In this document: positions 46,868-56,300 of the stretch, piece after piece
Position numbering within the stretch: the stretch's first letter is position 1
Layout of the letters: the number at the start of each line of letters is the position of its first letter
Source: Nitrospinales bacterium
Lineage (GTDB): Bacteria; Nitrospinota_A; UBA7883; JACRGQ01
NCBI GenBank assembly: GCA_023248495.1
Contig: JAHFEK010000006.1
Location: 1-64,000 of the forward strand
Direction of reading: 5' to 3'
DNA length: 64,000 nucleotides
Made by a program: the position numbers and the translations under genes
The notes under the pieces: model-generated
Seen by the model: only the letters and a program-made list of their open reading frames with translations
Database searches by the model: none
What the model was told of the DNA's origin: nothing

Positions 46868-47515
46868 ATGAAAAAATTTATTCCGCTCACGGTATTCGCC
46901 ATCGCCTTCGGGCTGGTGGAGGCGGCGGTGGTTGTGTACACCCGCTGGCTCTATTACCCAAACGGCTTCGCCTTTCCGGTGAGCATGCCCCCGCTGGCGT
47001 TCCTAAAAGTGGAGCTTTGGCGCGAGTTGGCGACGCTGGCCATGCTGGGCGCGGCGGGCGCGATGGCCGGGCGCGGCGGCTGGCAAAAATTTGGTTTCTT
47101 CATGTGGGCGTTCGGCGTATGGGACCTTTTCTATTACCTCTGGCTAAACCTCTTCATCGGCTGGCCCGCATCGCTGTTCGACCCGGACATCCTGTTCCTC
47201 GTGCCGGTCACGTGGTGGGGGCCGGTGCTCTCGCCCTGCATCGTCGCGGTTTCCATGTGCGCGGCGGCGCTGATAATCGTGCGGCGCGGCGAGGCGGAAC
47301 AAATGCCCGTACTAAAACCGCTCGACGTAATCGGCGTTGCCATCGGCGCGTGCATCATCCTTTACACCTACATGGCGGATGCCGCCATCATCACGGCGGG
47401 CGGAATGCCGCCGCCATACCGTTGGGGCATTTTCTGGATTGGCGAGCTTGCGGGCGCCGCCGCCTTTATTAAACTGCTCTCGAGGAAGCCGGATGGACGA
47501 AGCGCTGCTGGTTGA
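46868..47515 (+). CDS. Integral membrane protein of unknown function
   Basis: 215 aa with about six hydrophobic spans. Short aromatic-rich loops stand out (TRWLYYPNGFAF, FGVWDLFYYLWLNLFIGWPASLFDPD). No transporter signature is recognised. Four of the last five transmembrane segments carry few charges, so a channel or sensor cannot be told from sequence. It overlaps the birA start by 23 bases and is probably co-transcribed with birA and coaX. Confidence 0.8.
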   Translation: MKKFIPLTVFAIAFGLVEAAVVVYTRWLYYPNGFAFPVSMPPLAFLKVELWRELATLAMLGAAGAMAGRGGWQKFGFFMWAFGVWDLFYYLWLNLFIGWPASLFDPDILFLVPVTWWGPVLSPCIVAVSMCAAALIIVRRGEAEQMPVLKPLDVIGVAIGACIILYTYMADAAIITAGGMPPPYRWGIFWIGELAGAAAFIKLLSRKPDGRSAAG

Positions 47516-48251
47516 ACGCCTCCACGCCGCGCGGTGGCAGGAGATCATTATTCTCGACGAGGTGGCAAGCACCAACGGCTACGCCCTGCAAATGTTGGCG
47601 GAGGGAACGCTGCGCGATGGAGCGGTTATAATCGCCGATCGCCAAACGGCGGGACGCGGCCGATTCAAACGCGCGTGGTTTTCTGGCGGCGGGCTGGCGT
47701 TTACCGTGGTGATAGTCAGCCCGGAGTTGCCGCACCGCATCGGCCCCATCACGCTGAACACCGGTGTGGCGGTGGCAAAGGGATTGAAAGCCGCCACCGG
47801 GCGCGATTTTTATTTGAAGTATCCCAACGACGTGATGAGTGAAAAAGAGAACGGTAAAAAGATAGCCGGGATTTTGGTGGAAATGAAACCCGCTCAAGGA
47901 GGGACGGCGCTCATCATCGGCATTGGCGTGAATGTGGGGCAGAATCAGTTTCCTGATGAGTTGCAATCGACCGCCGCCAGCCTGCGCCAGTTGGGGTTTA
48001 ATGCGGGACGGGAAGCGGTGGCGGCGGAAATCCTCAATGTGCTGCAAGCCGATCTCGAACGGCCGTTTTGCGATTTGCGGCAAGAGTGGCTTAATATGGA
48101 TTGCACCATTGGTAAGCAGGTGCGGATAAAAAATCTCAAAGTGGACATCAAAGGAACCGCCGCCGGACTGGATGACAACGGCGCGTTGCTGGTGAGCACC
48201 GCGCGCGGCATGGAACGGGTCACCGCCGGCGACGTACTTTTCGGGGAGTAA
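47493..48251 (+). CDS. birA: Biotin--protein ligase BirA (no repressor domain)
   Basis: 252 aa from ATG at 47493, after GAGGAAG. The ORF-track start is inside the upstream gene. ILDEVASTNGYALQ, ADRQTAGRGRFKRAWFSGGG (ATP/biotin loop), LKYPNDVM and IGIGVNVGQNQFP form the catalytic domain. A small C-terminal SH3-like domain closes it. There is no N-terminal DNA-binding domain, so it attaches biotin without repressing bio genes, fitting the fused bioDA operon nearby. Confidence 0.93.
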   Translation: MDEALLVERLHAARWQEIIILDEVASTNGYALQMLAEGTLRDGAVIIADRQTAGRGRFKRAWFSGGGLAFTVVIVSPELPHRIGPITLNTGVAVAKGLKAATGRDFYLKYPNDVMSEKENGKKIAGILVEMKPAQGGTALIIGIGVNVGQNQFPDELQSTAASLRQLGFNAGREAVAAEILNVLQADLERPFCDLRQEWLNMDCTIGKQVRIKNLKVDIKGTAAGLDDNGALLVSTARGMERVTAGDVLFGE

Positions 48252-48256
48252 ACAAA

Positions 48257-49021
48257 ATGCTGATTGCCTTCGATATTGGAAACACCAACACCGTGGCGGG
48301 AGTTTTTAACAAGAATGCCCTTCGCTATAAATTCCGTTATCACACCAGTAACATCGAGACGGCGGACGAACTGGCCTTGAAAATCAGTATGTTGCTCAAA
48401 GATAAAGAGATCGACAAAGGGGACATTACCGCCGTCATCGTCTGTTCGGTGGTGCCCACTCTTACCGGGGCGTACATCGATATCGCCAAGCCGCTCTTTG
48501 GAGCCAATCCCATAGTAGTGGGTCCAAGGGTGAAAACCGGGATAGCCCTCCTGTACGATAACCCGCATGAAGTGGGGGCCGATCGAATTGCCAACACCGT
48601 CGGCGGCTTCGTCAAATATGGCGGACCGCTCATTGTGGTGGACCTCGGCACCGCAATAACCTTCGACGCGGTATCGGCGAAAGGCGAATATTTGGGGGGC
48701 GTCATCGCACCCGGGATTGACACTTCTATGGCCTCACTCTCCAAACGCGCGGCACAACTGCCGCAGGTGGGGCTGGATAAACCTACCAAAGTCATCGGAA
48801 AAAACACTGTGGCGGCCATGCAAAGCGGCGCGGTCTTCGGTTTTTGCGGATTGATCGATACGATCGCGCGAAAAATGCAAAAAGAAATGGGGGGAAACCC
48901 CAAAGTGGTTGCGACCGGCGGCCAAAGCTATTGGTTGAAAGAGGTAAGCGAAACCATCGAGGCTGTCGATCCCGACCTTACACTCTTTGGACTTTTGGAA
49001 ATATGGAAGCGGAATCGGTAA
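48257..49021 (+). CDS. coaX: Type III pantothenate kinase
   Basis: 254 aa. LIAFDIGNTNTVAGVF is the phosphate 1 motif and NPHEVGADRIANTVGGF the substrate segment. VVDLGTAITFDAVS is phosphate 2, and GGVIAPGIDTSM follows. It uses ATP and a monovalent cation to phosphorylate pantothenate, the first step to CoA. It lies directly after birA, a pairing seen in many bacteria where birA and coaX are adjacent. Confidence 0.96.
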   Translation: MLIAFDIGNTNTVAGVFNKNALRYKFRYHTSNIETADELALKISMLLKDKEIDKGDITAVIVCSVVPTLTGAYIDIAKPLFGANPIVVGPRVKTGIALLYDNPHEVGADRIANTVGGFVKYGGPLIVVDLGTAITFDAVSAKGEYLGGVIAPGIDTSMASLSKRAAQLPQVGLDKPTKVIGKNTVAAMQSGAVFGFCGLIDTIARKMQKEMGGNPKVVATGGQSYWLKEVSETIEAVDPDLTLFGLLEIWKRNR

Positions 49022-49022
49022 G

Positions 49023-49607
49023 GTGATAAAAAATATCTGCGTGTTTTGCGGATCCGGCGCGGGAACCCGTCCCGCTTACTCCATCAACGCCCGCCGCCTC
49101 GGCGCGCTCATTGTCCAACGGGGCATGGGGCTTGTATACGGAGGGGCCGACATCGGCCTGATGCGCGATGTGGCGGAAGGAGCTTTGTGGGAAAGCGGGA
49201 ACGTTACCGGCATCATTCCCGCCGGCCTTGTCGAGAAGGAGATACAACACCGGGCCCTAACCCAGCTGCTGGTGGTAAACAACATGCACCAGCGCAAAGC
49301 GAAGATGGCCGATTTGTCAGAAGCCTTCATCGCGCTCCCCGGAGGCCTTGGCACGCTGGAGGAGTTTTTCGAGGTGCTTTCGTGGGCGCAACTCGGCTTG
49401 CACAAAAAGCCGTGCGCCCTGCTAAATGTGGAAGGATACTACGACGGCCTCATTGCTTTTTTGGATCACGCGGTGGAACATAAGTTCATCTCTCCCCCGC
49501 ACCGGCAACTCGTGTTGATGGAAAAAACCCCCGAAGCGGTCTTGGACGCCATCGCCGCCTACCAGCCTCCCGCCATCGACCTCTGGATCAAACGGGGCGA
49601 AACATAA
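49023..49607 (+). CDS. LOG-family phosphoribohydrolase (cytokinin-activating type)
   Basis: 194 aa from GTG at 49023. KNICVFCGSGAGTRPAY, RGMGLVYGGADIGLM and the signature LPGGLGTLEEFFEVLSW with the catalytic Arg/Glu region mark the lonely-guy family. These enzymes split nucleoside 5'-monophosphates to free base and ribose-5-phosphate. In bacteria the natural substrate is often AMP or a cytokinin nucleotide. The start is 1 base after the coaX stop. Confidence 0.9.
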   Translation: MIKNICVFCGSGAGTRPAYSINARRLGALIVQRGMGLVYGGADIGLMRDVAEGALWESGNVTGIIPAGLVEKEIQHRALTQLLVVNNMHQRKAKMADLSEAFIALPGGLGTLEEFFEVLSWAQLGLHKKPCALLNVEGYYDGLIAFLDHAVEHKFISPPHRQLVLMEKTPEAVLDAIAAYQPPAIDLWIKRGET

Positions 49608-49637
49608 AAAAAGCCCGCGGGGATTAATCCCGCGGGC
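49606..49637 (-). terminator. Rho-independent terminator after the carbonic anhydrase gene
   Basis: GCCCGCGGG/CCCGCGGGC forms a 9-bp stem. On the minus strand it is followed by seven T residues. Its left edge abuts the LOG stop codon, so it may also serve the plus strand weakly. Confidence 0.85.
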
Positions 49638-49659
49638 GGTCTGATCGGCGCAAAGCGGC

Positions 49660-50415
49660 TTAGTGCTTGTGTTCGGCATGCCCCTCGTGGCCATCGCCCA
49701 GAAGCTTGGCCTGATCGGGGTGCTCACCCATCCATTCCACGTGGCCATCCACCAGGTCGTACACCGCGCCGACAACCTTAACTTTACCCGAAGCGACAAG
49801 GTGGCGGATCTCTTCACTGCGGGTAAGCATGTCGGATATCGATTGCAGCACGTTTTCGCTGATGGCGCGGTTAATCAGATCATCGCCTTCAAGACGCTTG
49901 TCCTTTGCGCGCTTGGCGGCGGGAACGATATTATCAACCAATTGCGGAATGCTGCCGCCGACTTTATCCCCCTTAACCACGGCGGTGACGGCGCCGCACT
50001 TTTTGTGTCCCAACACCACAATAAGGGGGGTGCCGAGGTGCCCCGCGCCATATTCCACGGTGCCAATCTCATCGGTATCAGACACGTTGCCGGCCACGCG
50101 AATGACAAACAGATCGCCAATGCCGCGGTCGAATACCAGCTCGATAGGCGCGCGCGAATCGGAGCAGCCGAGAATGCTGGCGAAGGGATGCTGGCCGCCT
50201 TTGGTTTCATCACGGCGAGCCTGGGAAACGTTCGGGCTGGTCAACTTGCCCGACATGTAGCGGGCGTTGCCTTCCTTCAACATGGCAAGGGCCTGATCGG
50301 GTGTGGGACCGGCGGGCGTCGCCGCCGGTGCGGCTTCCTTACCGGCGGCAAAAACCGCCAGTGGCGAAAGGATAAACATAATGGCAAACGCGGCGGCAAC
50401 CATGGACTTTTTCAT
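49660..50415 (-). CDS. Exported beta-class carbonic anhydrase
   Basis: 251 aa. A signal peptide covers residues ~1-23 (AAAFAIMFILSPLAVFAAG). The zinc site is CSDSR (Cys and Asp-Arg dyad) and GHKKCGA (His and Cys), typical of beta carbonic anhydrases. RVAGNVSDTDEIGTVEYGAGHLG lies between them. The enzyme would hydrate CO2 in the periplasm. Most bacterial beta forms are cytoplasmic, so export is notable. The gene lies at the edge of the cytochrome cluster with its own terminator. Confidence 0.92.
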   Translation of the reverse strand: MKKSMVAAAFAIMFILSPLAVFAAGKEAAPAATPAGPTPDQALAMLKEGNARYMSGKLTSPNVSQARRDETKGGQHPFASILGCSDSRAPIELVFDRGIGDLFVIRVAGNVSDTDEIGTVEYGAGHLGTPLIVVLGHKKCGAVTAVVKGDKVGGSIPQLVDNIVPAAKRAKDKRLEGDDLINRAISENVLQSISDMLTRSEEIRHLVASGKVKVVGAVYDLVDGHVEWMGEHPDQAKLLGDGHEGHAEHKH

Positions 50416-50527
50416 TTATAACCATCCTCCCAATAATAATTAACAGCATTTTTTAACAGGCCCTGAATTTATACATCAACGACGGAATGAATAACAATTT
50501 ATTAATAAAAGGCGGCGGAAAATGATG

Positions 50528-51619
50528 TTATTTCATTTCGGTGGTGGTGGAATAAAGCGGGATTTTCATTTCCGTTTTCGTTATCACCACCGGCTGGTAG
50601 GTCAGATAAGCCTCCGCGACAATCTTGACGATGTCCCTGGGCCGAACGCCGAAGCGGAATGTCTCTACCCGCGATTCCCCTGGCAGCAGCCTGTTGTCGC
50701 TTGAAATCTTTTTGCCATAGAGGAACGCATCGCCGTCCGTCAGCATCTCTTCGCCTTTGTCGTTCATGATCCGCTTGCGGTACAGTTTCTTTTTCACTTC
50801 CACGACATTACCGGCGGCATCCAGCGCATGCACTTCCAGCACCAATGTCCGCGCCGGAGTGCCGGTGGGAATGGCGTGTCCGGCCCCCTCGTTCGTCAAC
50901 AAGACGTCGGCCAACACGGCATCGTTCATCCGAACCGGCTCTTTCGTTTCCACCCGCACCGCCCCCAGCATTTTTTCCATGCTGTGGGCCAACGAGTGGT
51001 CATGGATGGAATCGCGCCCGTTTTCCTTTGCGCTCCGGCCGGGCATCTCGGCCATGTGGCAGTTTTGACAGTGCACACCGGACATCATGTATTGCGATTT
51101 GTTCCATTCATCATATGTATTCCCCACCTTTGTTCCGAGGCGGTTCGTGAAATCGTGGCAACCGGAACAGAGCCGCGCGGTGGCGAAGGCCTCGCTATAG
51201 GCGGTGCCGTGCTCTTTTGGGGCGCTTTCCTTCAGCGCGGAATGTTTCACATCGCCCGTCTTCAACACGAAGACACCATTTTTCACATCCGCCACGCTAT
51301 GGCAAAAATCGCAGGTAATCCCCTCGCGGGTGATTTCTTCCTTCGCGGCATAGTCGCCGGTTATCCGCGTGGTGGGTGCGTGACAGGGAAGACAGATGCG
51401 CGCCGCCCCGCCTTCGGTCTCGGCATATGCTTTTTGGTACGCGGCCTGGAATATCGGATTGTTATAGGAAAGGGCGTGAAGCGATTTTTTCCAATTGTCG
51501 TAGTGATCCTGGTGGCATGAACCGCAAACTTTGGCTGCATTAAAAGGGACGGGTGTTTTGGCGAAAGCGGTCAACGGAACCGCCAGAATGAAAAGCAAAA
51601 ATATGATCCGCCGGTTCAT
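50528..51619 (-). CDS. Periplasmic 5-heme cytochrome c (cytochrome c554-like)
   Basis: 363 aa with signal peptide (LLFILAVPLTAFA). Five CxxCH sites: CGSCH, CLPCH, CDFCH, CSGCH and CQNCH, the last at ~residue 190. The C-terminal ~160 residues have no heme site and form a beta-rich domain (LVLEVHALDAAGNVVEV, YRKRIMNDKGEEM). The N-terminal part resembles the cytochrome c554/multiheme family that handles nitrogen compounds or metals. The function here is inferred from neighbours only. It is divergent from the porin gene and shares its 255-base control region. Confidence 0.9.
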   Translation of the reverse strand: MNRRIIFLLFILAVPLTAFAKTPVPFNAAKVCGSCHQDHYDNWKKSLHALSYNNPIFQAAYQKAYAETEGGAARICLPCHAPTTRITGDYAAKEEITREGITCDFCHSVADVKNGVFVLKTGDVKHSALKESAPKEHGTAYSEAFATARLCSGCHDFTNRLGTKVGNTYDEWNKSQYMMSGVHCQNCHMAEMPGRSAKENGRDSIHDHSLAHSMEKMLGAVRVETKEPVRMNDAVLADVLLTNEGAGHAIPTGTPARTLVLEVHALDAAGNVVEVKKKLYRKRIMNDKGEEMLTDGDAFLYGKKISSDNRLLPGESRVETFRFGVRPRDIVKIVAEAYLTYQPVVITKTEMKIPLYSTTTEMK

Positions 51620-51789
51620 CGCAGCCTCCCGCCAAGAAAAATGAACACCCTTGTGCTTATGAACTCATCATACCACGATTTTTTAATGGGCCTCCGCCAG
51701 CCAAGAGCAGGTCAGTTGCGGAAGGGTTTTTCCCTTGAATGACCATACGATTGCTTATCGCCACCCTCTGCCAAACCGATCGCAAGGCC

Positions 51790-51816
51790 GTACCGCGGTA
51801 CTGTTATAAATATAAT
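51790..51816 (+). promoter_or_regulatory. Probable regulated promoter of the porin-cytochrome operon
   Basis: GTACCGCGGTAC is a perfect 12-base palindrome (51790-51801) overlapping the -35 zone, and TATAAT (51811-51816) serves as -10. There is no -35 consensus, so an activator or repressor bound to the palindrome is likely. The first gene starts 59 bases later at 51875. Confidence 0.55.
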
Positions 51817-51874
51817 AATTTAGGCCCCAAATATCTTTCTGAGTGATAAAATGGCACTTGTAGGGAGGGAGAAG

Positions 51875-53104
51875 ATGTTACCGAATCTTCGATCCACTAA
51901 TAACCTCATTGGTCTTGGCGCTATTTTTCTAGTCTGCCTCTTTTCTAGCGGTGCGGGAGCCGCGTCCTTTTCCCTCAAATCTTCCTCGCAATTCCTTTGG
52001 GGTGAAAACTGGCTGGGAGAAAACGATCCGGTCGTGGCCGAATACCTCAAATTTAAATATGATGGCGAATCTAAAATGCGGTTTACCGGCTATGGCAGGG
52101 CATCGAAATCCTTCGGCGCTGGAACTCTGCGCGATACCGCCACCCAGGGCCGCCTTTATTACGGCTATCTCGACTATTGGGGGATCGATTCTTTTTCACT
52201 GCGGGCGGGCCGGCAGTATGCCAGCTATTCCGCCGGCGGCATGGTTCTTGACGGGCTGACCGCCGACTTTCGCAACCTTTCATCCTATGCCGGGATGGCG
52301 TTGTCGGCCGGCAGCGATGTGCAAATGCCGGTTAACTCCGATTATTCCACCGATCAAAAAACGGCGCTGGCCGCCAGCGTCTACCTGAAGAACACCGGCC
52401 TCACCGAAGCCGACCTCAGTTATGTGCGCAAATACGACGGGAAAAGCGCCGCGCGTGAAACGGTGGGCATGAATGTGGCCTCCTCGTTTCGACTGGTAAA
52501 ACCGTATGCACGAGCCGCCTACAACAATCTCACGGAATCGTTCGACACCATCATAGCCGGCCTTGATATCTTTCCCACCGCGCGCCTGGCGGTGCGGGGG
52601 GAATACTACCAAGCGTATCCCACATTCGACGCAAGTTCCATCTACAGCGTTTTCGCGGTGGACCGCTATAGCGAATATCTTTTGAAAGCGGCGTATGACG
52701 TGACAACGCGTTTCACCGGCTTCGCCGCGTACAAGCGGCAGGCGTACGAGGAGAACGACACCGCCGACGTCATTTCGTTGGGAGGAACGTACCTGCCCTC
52801 GGATAACGCGTGGATGAATGTGACGGTGGATAACCGGCAGGGCCGGGGGGGCCGCCTGTGGGGAGGCCAAATCTACGGTGATTATGGCATTTCCGGCGAC
52901 CTCAAGCTTTCGTCCGGCATCCAGCGCGACATGTATCAGCGCGTGGAAACGGTGGACACCTGGGCCAATGCCTCCCGCTACTGGCTGGGAATCAAGTACC
53001 GGATCAAGGAAGAGAGCCAAGTGACGGTGCGGGTGGAGGAAAACGTAAACGAAAATTTCAACCACCGGCTTGTGGGGAGGGCAACCTTTGATATCAGCTT
53101 CTGA
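51875..53104 (+). CDS. Outer-membrane beta-barrel (porin component of a cytochrome conduit)
   Basis: 409 aa from ATG at 51875, after GGGAGGGAG. Signal peptide to ~residue 30 (FLVCLFSSGAGAA). The rest is a repeated alternating pattern of amphipathic strands (SLKSSSQFLWGENWL, LYYGYLDYWGIDSFSLRAGRQYASY) ending with FDISF, a classic C-terminal barrel Phe. The next gene, a 9-heme cytochrome, overlaps by 17 bases. The pair corresponds in layout to ombB-omaB or mtrB-mtrA. Family identity should be confirmed by profile search, as sequence similarity among such barrels is low. Confidence 0.85.
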   Translation: MLPNLRSTNNLIGLGAIFLVCLFSSGAGAASFSLKSSSQFLWGENWLGENDPVVAEYLKFKYDGESKMRFTGYGRASKSFGAGTLRDTATQGRLYYGYLDYWGIDSFSLRAGRQYASYSAGGMVLDGLTADFRNLSSYAGMALSAGSDVQMPVNSDYSTDQKTALAASVYLKNTGLTEADLSYVRKYDGKSAARETVGMNVASSFRLVKPYARAAYNNLTESFDTIIAGLDIFPTARLAVRGEYYQAYPTFDASSIYSVFAVDRYSEYLLKAAYDVTTRFTGFAAYKRQAYEENDTADVISLGGTYLPSDNAWMNVTVDNRQGRGGRLWGGQIYGDYGISGDLKLSSGIQRDMYQRVETVDTWANASRYWLGIKYRIKEESQVTVRVEENVNENFNHRLVGRATFDISF

Positions 53105-53876
53105 ACGCGTTGCGCGCATCACGGCGCTGTCCCTGTTGATAACGGGAATCTTTTGCCTGTACGCGGGCGGCGCCGGGGCTTTTGCCCACAAGAAATATGC
53201 CACGGAGCCGCGCGATGTCTGCAACGAATGCCACAAAGACATGAATGTGGCCCAAAATCACGGGCCGCTCTGGACCACCGAACACCGGACCTATACGTTG
53301 AAAACCGACACCAACTGCAAGACCTGCCATGAACAGGCTTTCTGCACCGATTGCCACTATGGCGGCGGAATCGGCGCCGACCTGCACGCAAGCACCAGCG
53401 GCCCGGATTACTTGCCCAAATCGCATCGATCCGATTTCCGCGAACTCCACCCGCTCAAAGCAAAGGACGATCCCCCTTCCTGCCAACGGTGTCACGACAA
53501 CGAGCGGTTCTGCGCCGATTGCCATGCCCGGTTCAACAAAGATGAATTGATGGGCGCTTCGCACCGGAAGGGTTTTTCAGAGCTTGAGGTTCAAGCGGGA
53601 GGGGTCAAGCACAGTTCGTTCACCAGCGGACAATGTATACAGTGCCACCCCAATAGCCTGTTGCCGAAGCACGAGTGGTCCGCGCAACACGCGCGCGAAG
53701 CGCGGCAAGACCTCGCTTCGTGTCAATCGTGTCATACCGATGGCGACGTCTGCCTGAAATGCCACGCCGCCACCAATGGCTTAAAACGCAACCCGCATCC
53801 GAAAGATTGGGCGAAGATCGCGGACAAGATGCGCACCGCCAGCGGGGGCAAAACATGTGACCGGTGTCATCCTTAA
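53088..53876 (+). CDS. Periplasmic 9-heme cytochrome c
   Basis: 262 aa from TTG at 53088, seven bases after GGGGAGG. Signal peptide LLITGIFCLYAGGAGAF. Nine CxxCH sites: CNECH, CKTCH, CTDCH, CQRCH, CADCH, CIQCH, CQSCH, CLKCH and CDRCH. They lie in closely spaced pairs, as in the electron-wire cytochromes that sit inside an outer-membrane barrel (OmaB has 8, MtrA 10). The overlap with the barrel gene supports a joint complex. Confidence 0.9.
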   Translation: MISASERVARITALSLLITGIFCLYAGGAGAFAHKKYATEPRDVCNECHKDMNVAQNHGPLWTTEHRTYTLKTDTNCKTCHEQAFCTDCHYGGGIGADLHASTSGPDYLPKSHRSDFRELHPLKAKDDPPSCQRCHDNERFCADCHARFNKDELMGASHRKGFSELEVQAGGVKHSSFTSGQCIQCHPNSLLPKHEWSAQHAREARQDLASCQSCHTDGDVCLKCHAATNGLKRNPHPKDWAKIADKMRTASGGKTCDRCHP

Positions 53877-53894
53877 AGCATGGAAGGGGTTGTT

Positions 53895-56249
53895 ATGAAC
53901 AGGCATATGAAACGGGTGGCGGTTATGCTCATGGCGGCCGCGGTGCTGCTTTTGTTCGCGGCATGCGGCGATGGCAAAAAGGGAAGTTCGGGAATGGGCA
54001 GCGGCATGGGAGTTACCGCGATCGGCACTACAACCTGTTTCAAGTGCCATGCGGATAATAACAATCCCGCCGGGCTTAAAAAGCCTTTCGGTGACACTCA
54101 AGCGGTTGCGGCCAATGGCTTGGGATGGCTGAATTCGCGCCACGCGAACAAAATCGGCGGGCCAAAATATGCCGATGCTGATTGGGTCTCCTCCTGCGCC
54201 TCTTGCCATGATCCAAACCATGAAGGTTCGGAAATTGCCAGTTTCTATTTTGACACCGGACTGAATACATTCGGCACCACCAACCGGCCGATTACCGGGT
54301 GCGAGTCGTGCCACGGCAATGGCGGCAATCATTATGGCGTGGGTCCGCTGGAATATAACAATCCCGGTGCCGCCCGCTGTGCCCTTTGCCACGGCGCTTC
54401 TTTTCCACATTCCGCTCTCGCCCGTTATAAGGAGAAGCTCGATATTTATGCCGACTACCTGGGTTCCGCTCACGCGGGATCGCGAAACGCCAACGTGCTG
54501 GTTACCGGCACGCCCGCCAATGTCACCGCCATCTGCTCACGCTGCCATACCGATGAAGGCGCGAGACGTTACATTAATACTTACGATGGCTCCTCCGGCG
54601 GCCAATCCAGCTATGCCGGTGCGGTCAACGCCCTCGAAGCCGCGGCCAGCATCAACGGCGCGTCGGCCATTGAATGCAAAACCTGCCATGACGCGCACAA
54701 TCCAAACCGGTTCCTGGCTGAGAACGGCCCGGCGGGCGCGGCATTAACGAATATCACCACCGGCGCGTGGTCGGCGGAATTCGCCACCTGCAACACCTGC
54801 CATCAATTGCTTAATGCCGACGGCACAAAAAACACCGCGGGCTACCATAATCCAGCGGTGAACACCGCGGCCGCCGCCGATAGCAGCCAGATCATCACCG
54901 ATACGCACTTTGCCACGAAAGGGAGCTGGACCGGCGCCGGCGGCGTCAATATAAACGCTATTGCCGGCTACTACATCGATTTCGCGGATAAGCGCGCCTG
55001 CACCAACTGCCACAATCCCCACCAAGCCAACGTGACCATCAACCGGCAATGGCACGCCTCGAAACACGGCGGCGATTTCACCGCCGCCGGGGCGTGGGCG
55101 CACTACGACTGGAAGGCAAGCAACCGGCAGGCCTGCCAACGGTGCCATACCACCAGCGGCGCGGTCACGTACCTTGATACCCTGATCGCGGGTGGAACCT
55201 ACGGCACCGGAAACATCGCGGCCACGGCCAATAGCACCGCGCCGGAAATGTTGCAATGCCAAGGCTGTCACACCGACAACAAAGGGACGCTGCGCAATCC
55301 CGGCGCTCTCACGGTGACGTATTACGGCGATGCCCAAGCGCTGGCCGATTTCGTTACCACCGCCGCGGTGCCGGTTACCTATCCCGACCTGGCCGGATCG
55401 AACATCTGCCTATCGTGTCACGTTGGCCGTGAAAGCGGTTCCAGCATAAAAGCCTCCACGAAGGCCTTCACCAACGGCACCAGTTTCATAAATTCCCACT
55501 ATTTGAGCGCCGGTGGCACGGTCTTCGCCCAAACGGGGTATACCTACTACACCGCCACCGCCACTTCCGATCCGTACGCCAACCCCAGCTTCTATAAGCA
55601 CGACACGATAGGGTTGGCGGCCAGCAAGAACATCGGCGGCAGCAACGGCCCCTGCGTTGGCTGCCACATGACTTCCACGGCGGATGCCGCCACCAACTAT
55701 GGCTCGCACCGTTTCCTCCCGGTGCAAAAAGATTCCGCCGGCGCCATCACCGCGATGACAACCACCGTCTGTGCCAACTGCCATGCCGGCAAGTACAGCA
55801 TGACCCCCGCCGAGTTGGAGCACCAGATGACCCTTTTCAACGCGGGCATTGGCGTGCTTAAAGATATGCTTGCCAATAGCGGGTTTTACTTCGTCAACAC
55901 TTCGCCGTATTTTTACACCACCGCCGCGGGAACAGCCGCGCAAACCGTGTGGGGAAGCAGCAAGGCCGTCGGCCAGCAGAATATGGGGGCCGCGTTCAAC
56001 TACAACCTGCTGGAGCATGACCCGGGGGCGTACGCCCACAACCGTTATTACGCCAAACGGCTGATCTACGATTCCATCGACTGGCTGGATGACAAAACGA
56101 TGAACCACAGCGTGCCGGGCACGTTGGATGGAATCGCCGCTTCATCCAGTTACAGCAGGGCGGATGCCATTGCGTACCTTATCGACAGCGCATCGGCAAC
56201 CGACCCGTTGACCGGCGTCGGCGCGGCGCAGACCGGCGGCAGGCCGTAA
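53895..56249 (+). CDS. Outer-membrane 13-heme cytochrome c lipoprotein
   Basis: 784 aa from ATG at 53895, after GAAGGGG. A lipobox (LLLFAAC) gives a lipidated N-terminal Cys near residue 23. Thirteen CxxCH sites are counted: CFKCH, CASCH, CESCH, CALCH, CSRCH, CKTCH, CNTCH, CTNCH, CQRCH, CQGCH, CLSCH, CVGCH, CANCH. The protein is rich in Thr, Ala and Gly between hemes, as in surface cytochromes. It matches OmcB (12 hemes, lipoprotein) of the Geobacter porin-cytochrome conduit in position and type. It would face the outside and pass electrons to external acceptors. Confidence 0.9.
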   Translation: MNRHMKRVAVMLMAAAVLLLFAACGDGKKGSSGMGSGMGVTAIGTTTCFKCHADNNNPAGLKKPFGDTQAVAANGLGWLNSRHANKIGGPKYADADWVSSCASCHDPNHEGSEIASFYFDTGLNTFGTTNRPITGCESCHGNGGNHYGVGPLEYNNPGAARCALCHGASFPHSALARYKEKLDIYADYLGSAHAGSRNANVLVTGTPANVTAICSRCHTDEGARRYINTYDGSSGGQSSYAGAVNALEAAASINGASAIECKTCHDAHNPNRFLAENGPAGAALTNITTGAWSAEFATCNTCHQLLNADGTKNTAGYHNPAVNTAAAADSSQIITDTHFATKGSWTGAGGVNINAIAGYYIDFADKRACTNCHNPHQANVTINRQWHASKHGGDFTAAGAWAHYDWKASNRQACQRCHTTSGAVTYLDTLIAGGTYGTGNIAATANSTAPEMLQCQGCHTDNKGTLRNPGALTVTYYGDAQALADFVTTAAVPVTYPDLAGSNICLSCHVGRESGSSIKASTKAFTNGTSFINSHYLSAGGTVFAQTGYTYYTATATSDPYANPSFYKHDTIGLAASKNIGGSNGPCVGCHMTSTADAATNYGSHRFLPVQKDSAGAITAMTTTVCANCHAGKYSMTPAELEHQMTLFNAGIGVLKDMLANSGFYFVNTSPYFYTTAAGTAAQTVWGSSKAVGQQNMGAAFNYNLLEHDPGAYAHNRYYAKRLIYDSIDWLDDKTMNHSVPGTLDGIAASSSYSRADAIAYLIDSASATDPLTGVGAAQTGGRP

Positions 56250-56300
56250 ACGAACGATGAAGCGCCAGCGGAAGGGCTTTTACTTTAAGGGAGGTGGAAG

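Noticed and set aside
46351-47472. 373-aa plus-strand ORF
   Set aside because: Runs from argS antisense into the membrane-protein gene in another frame.
52280-53242. 320-aa minus-strand ORF
   Set aside because: Antisense shadow of the porin and 9-heme genes, whose signal peptide, barrel pattern and heme motifs are clear.
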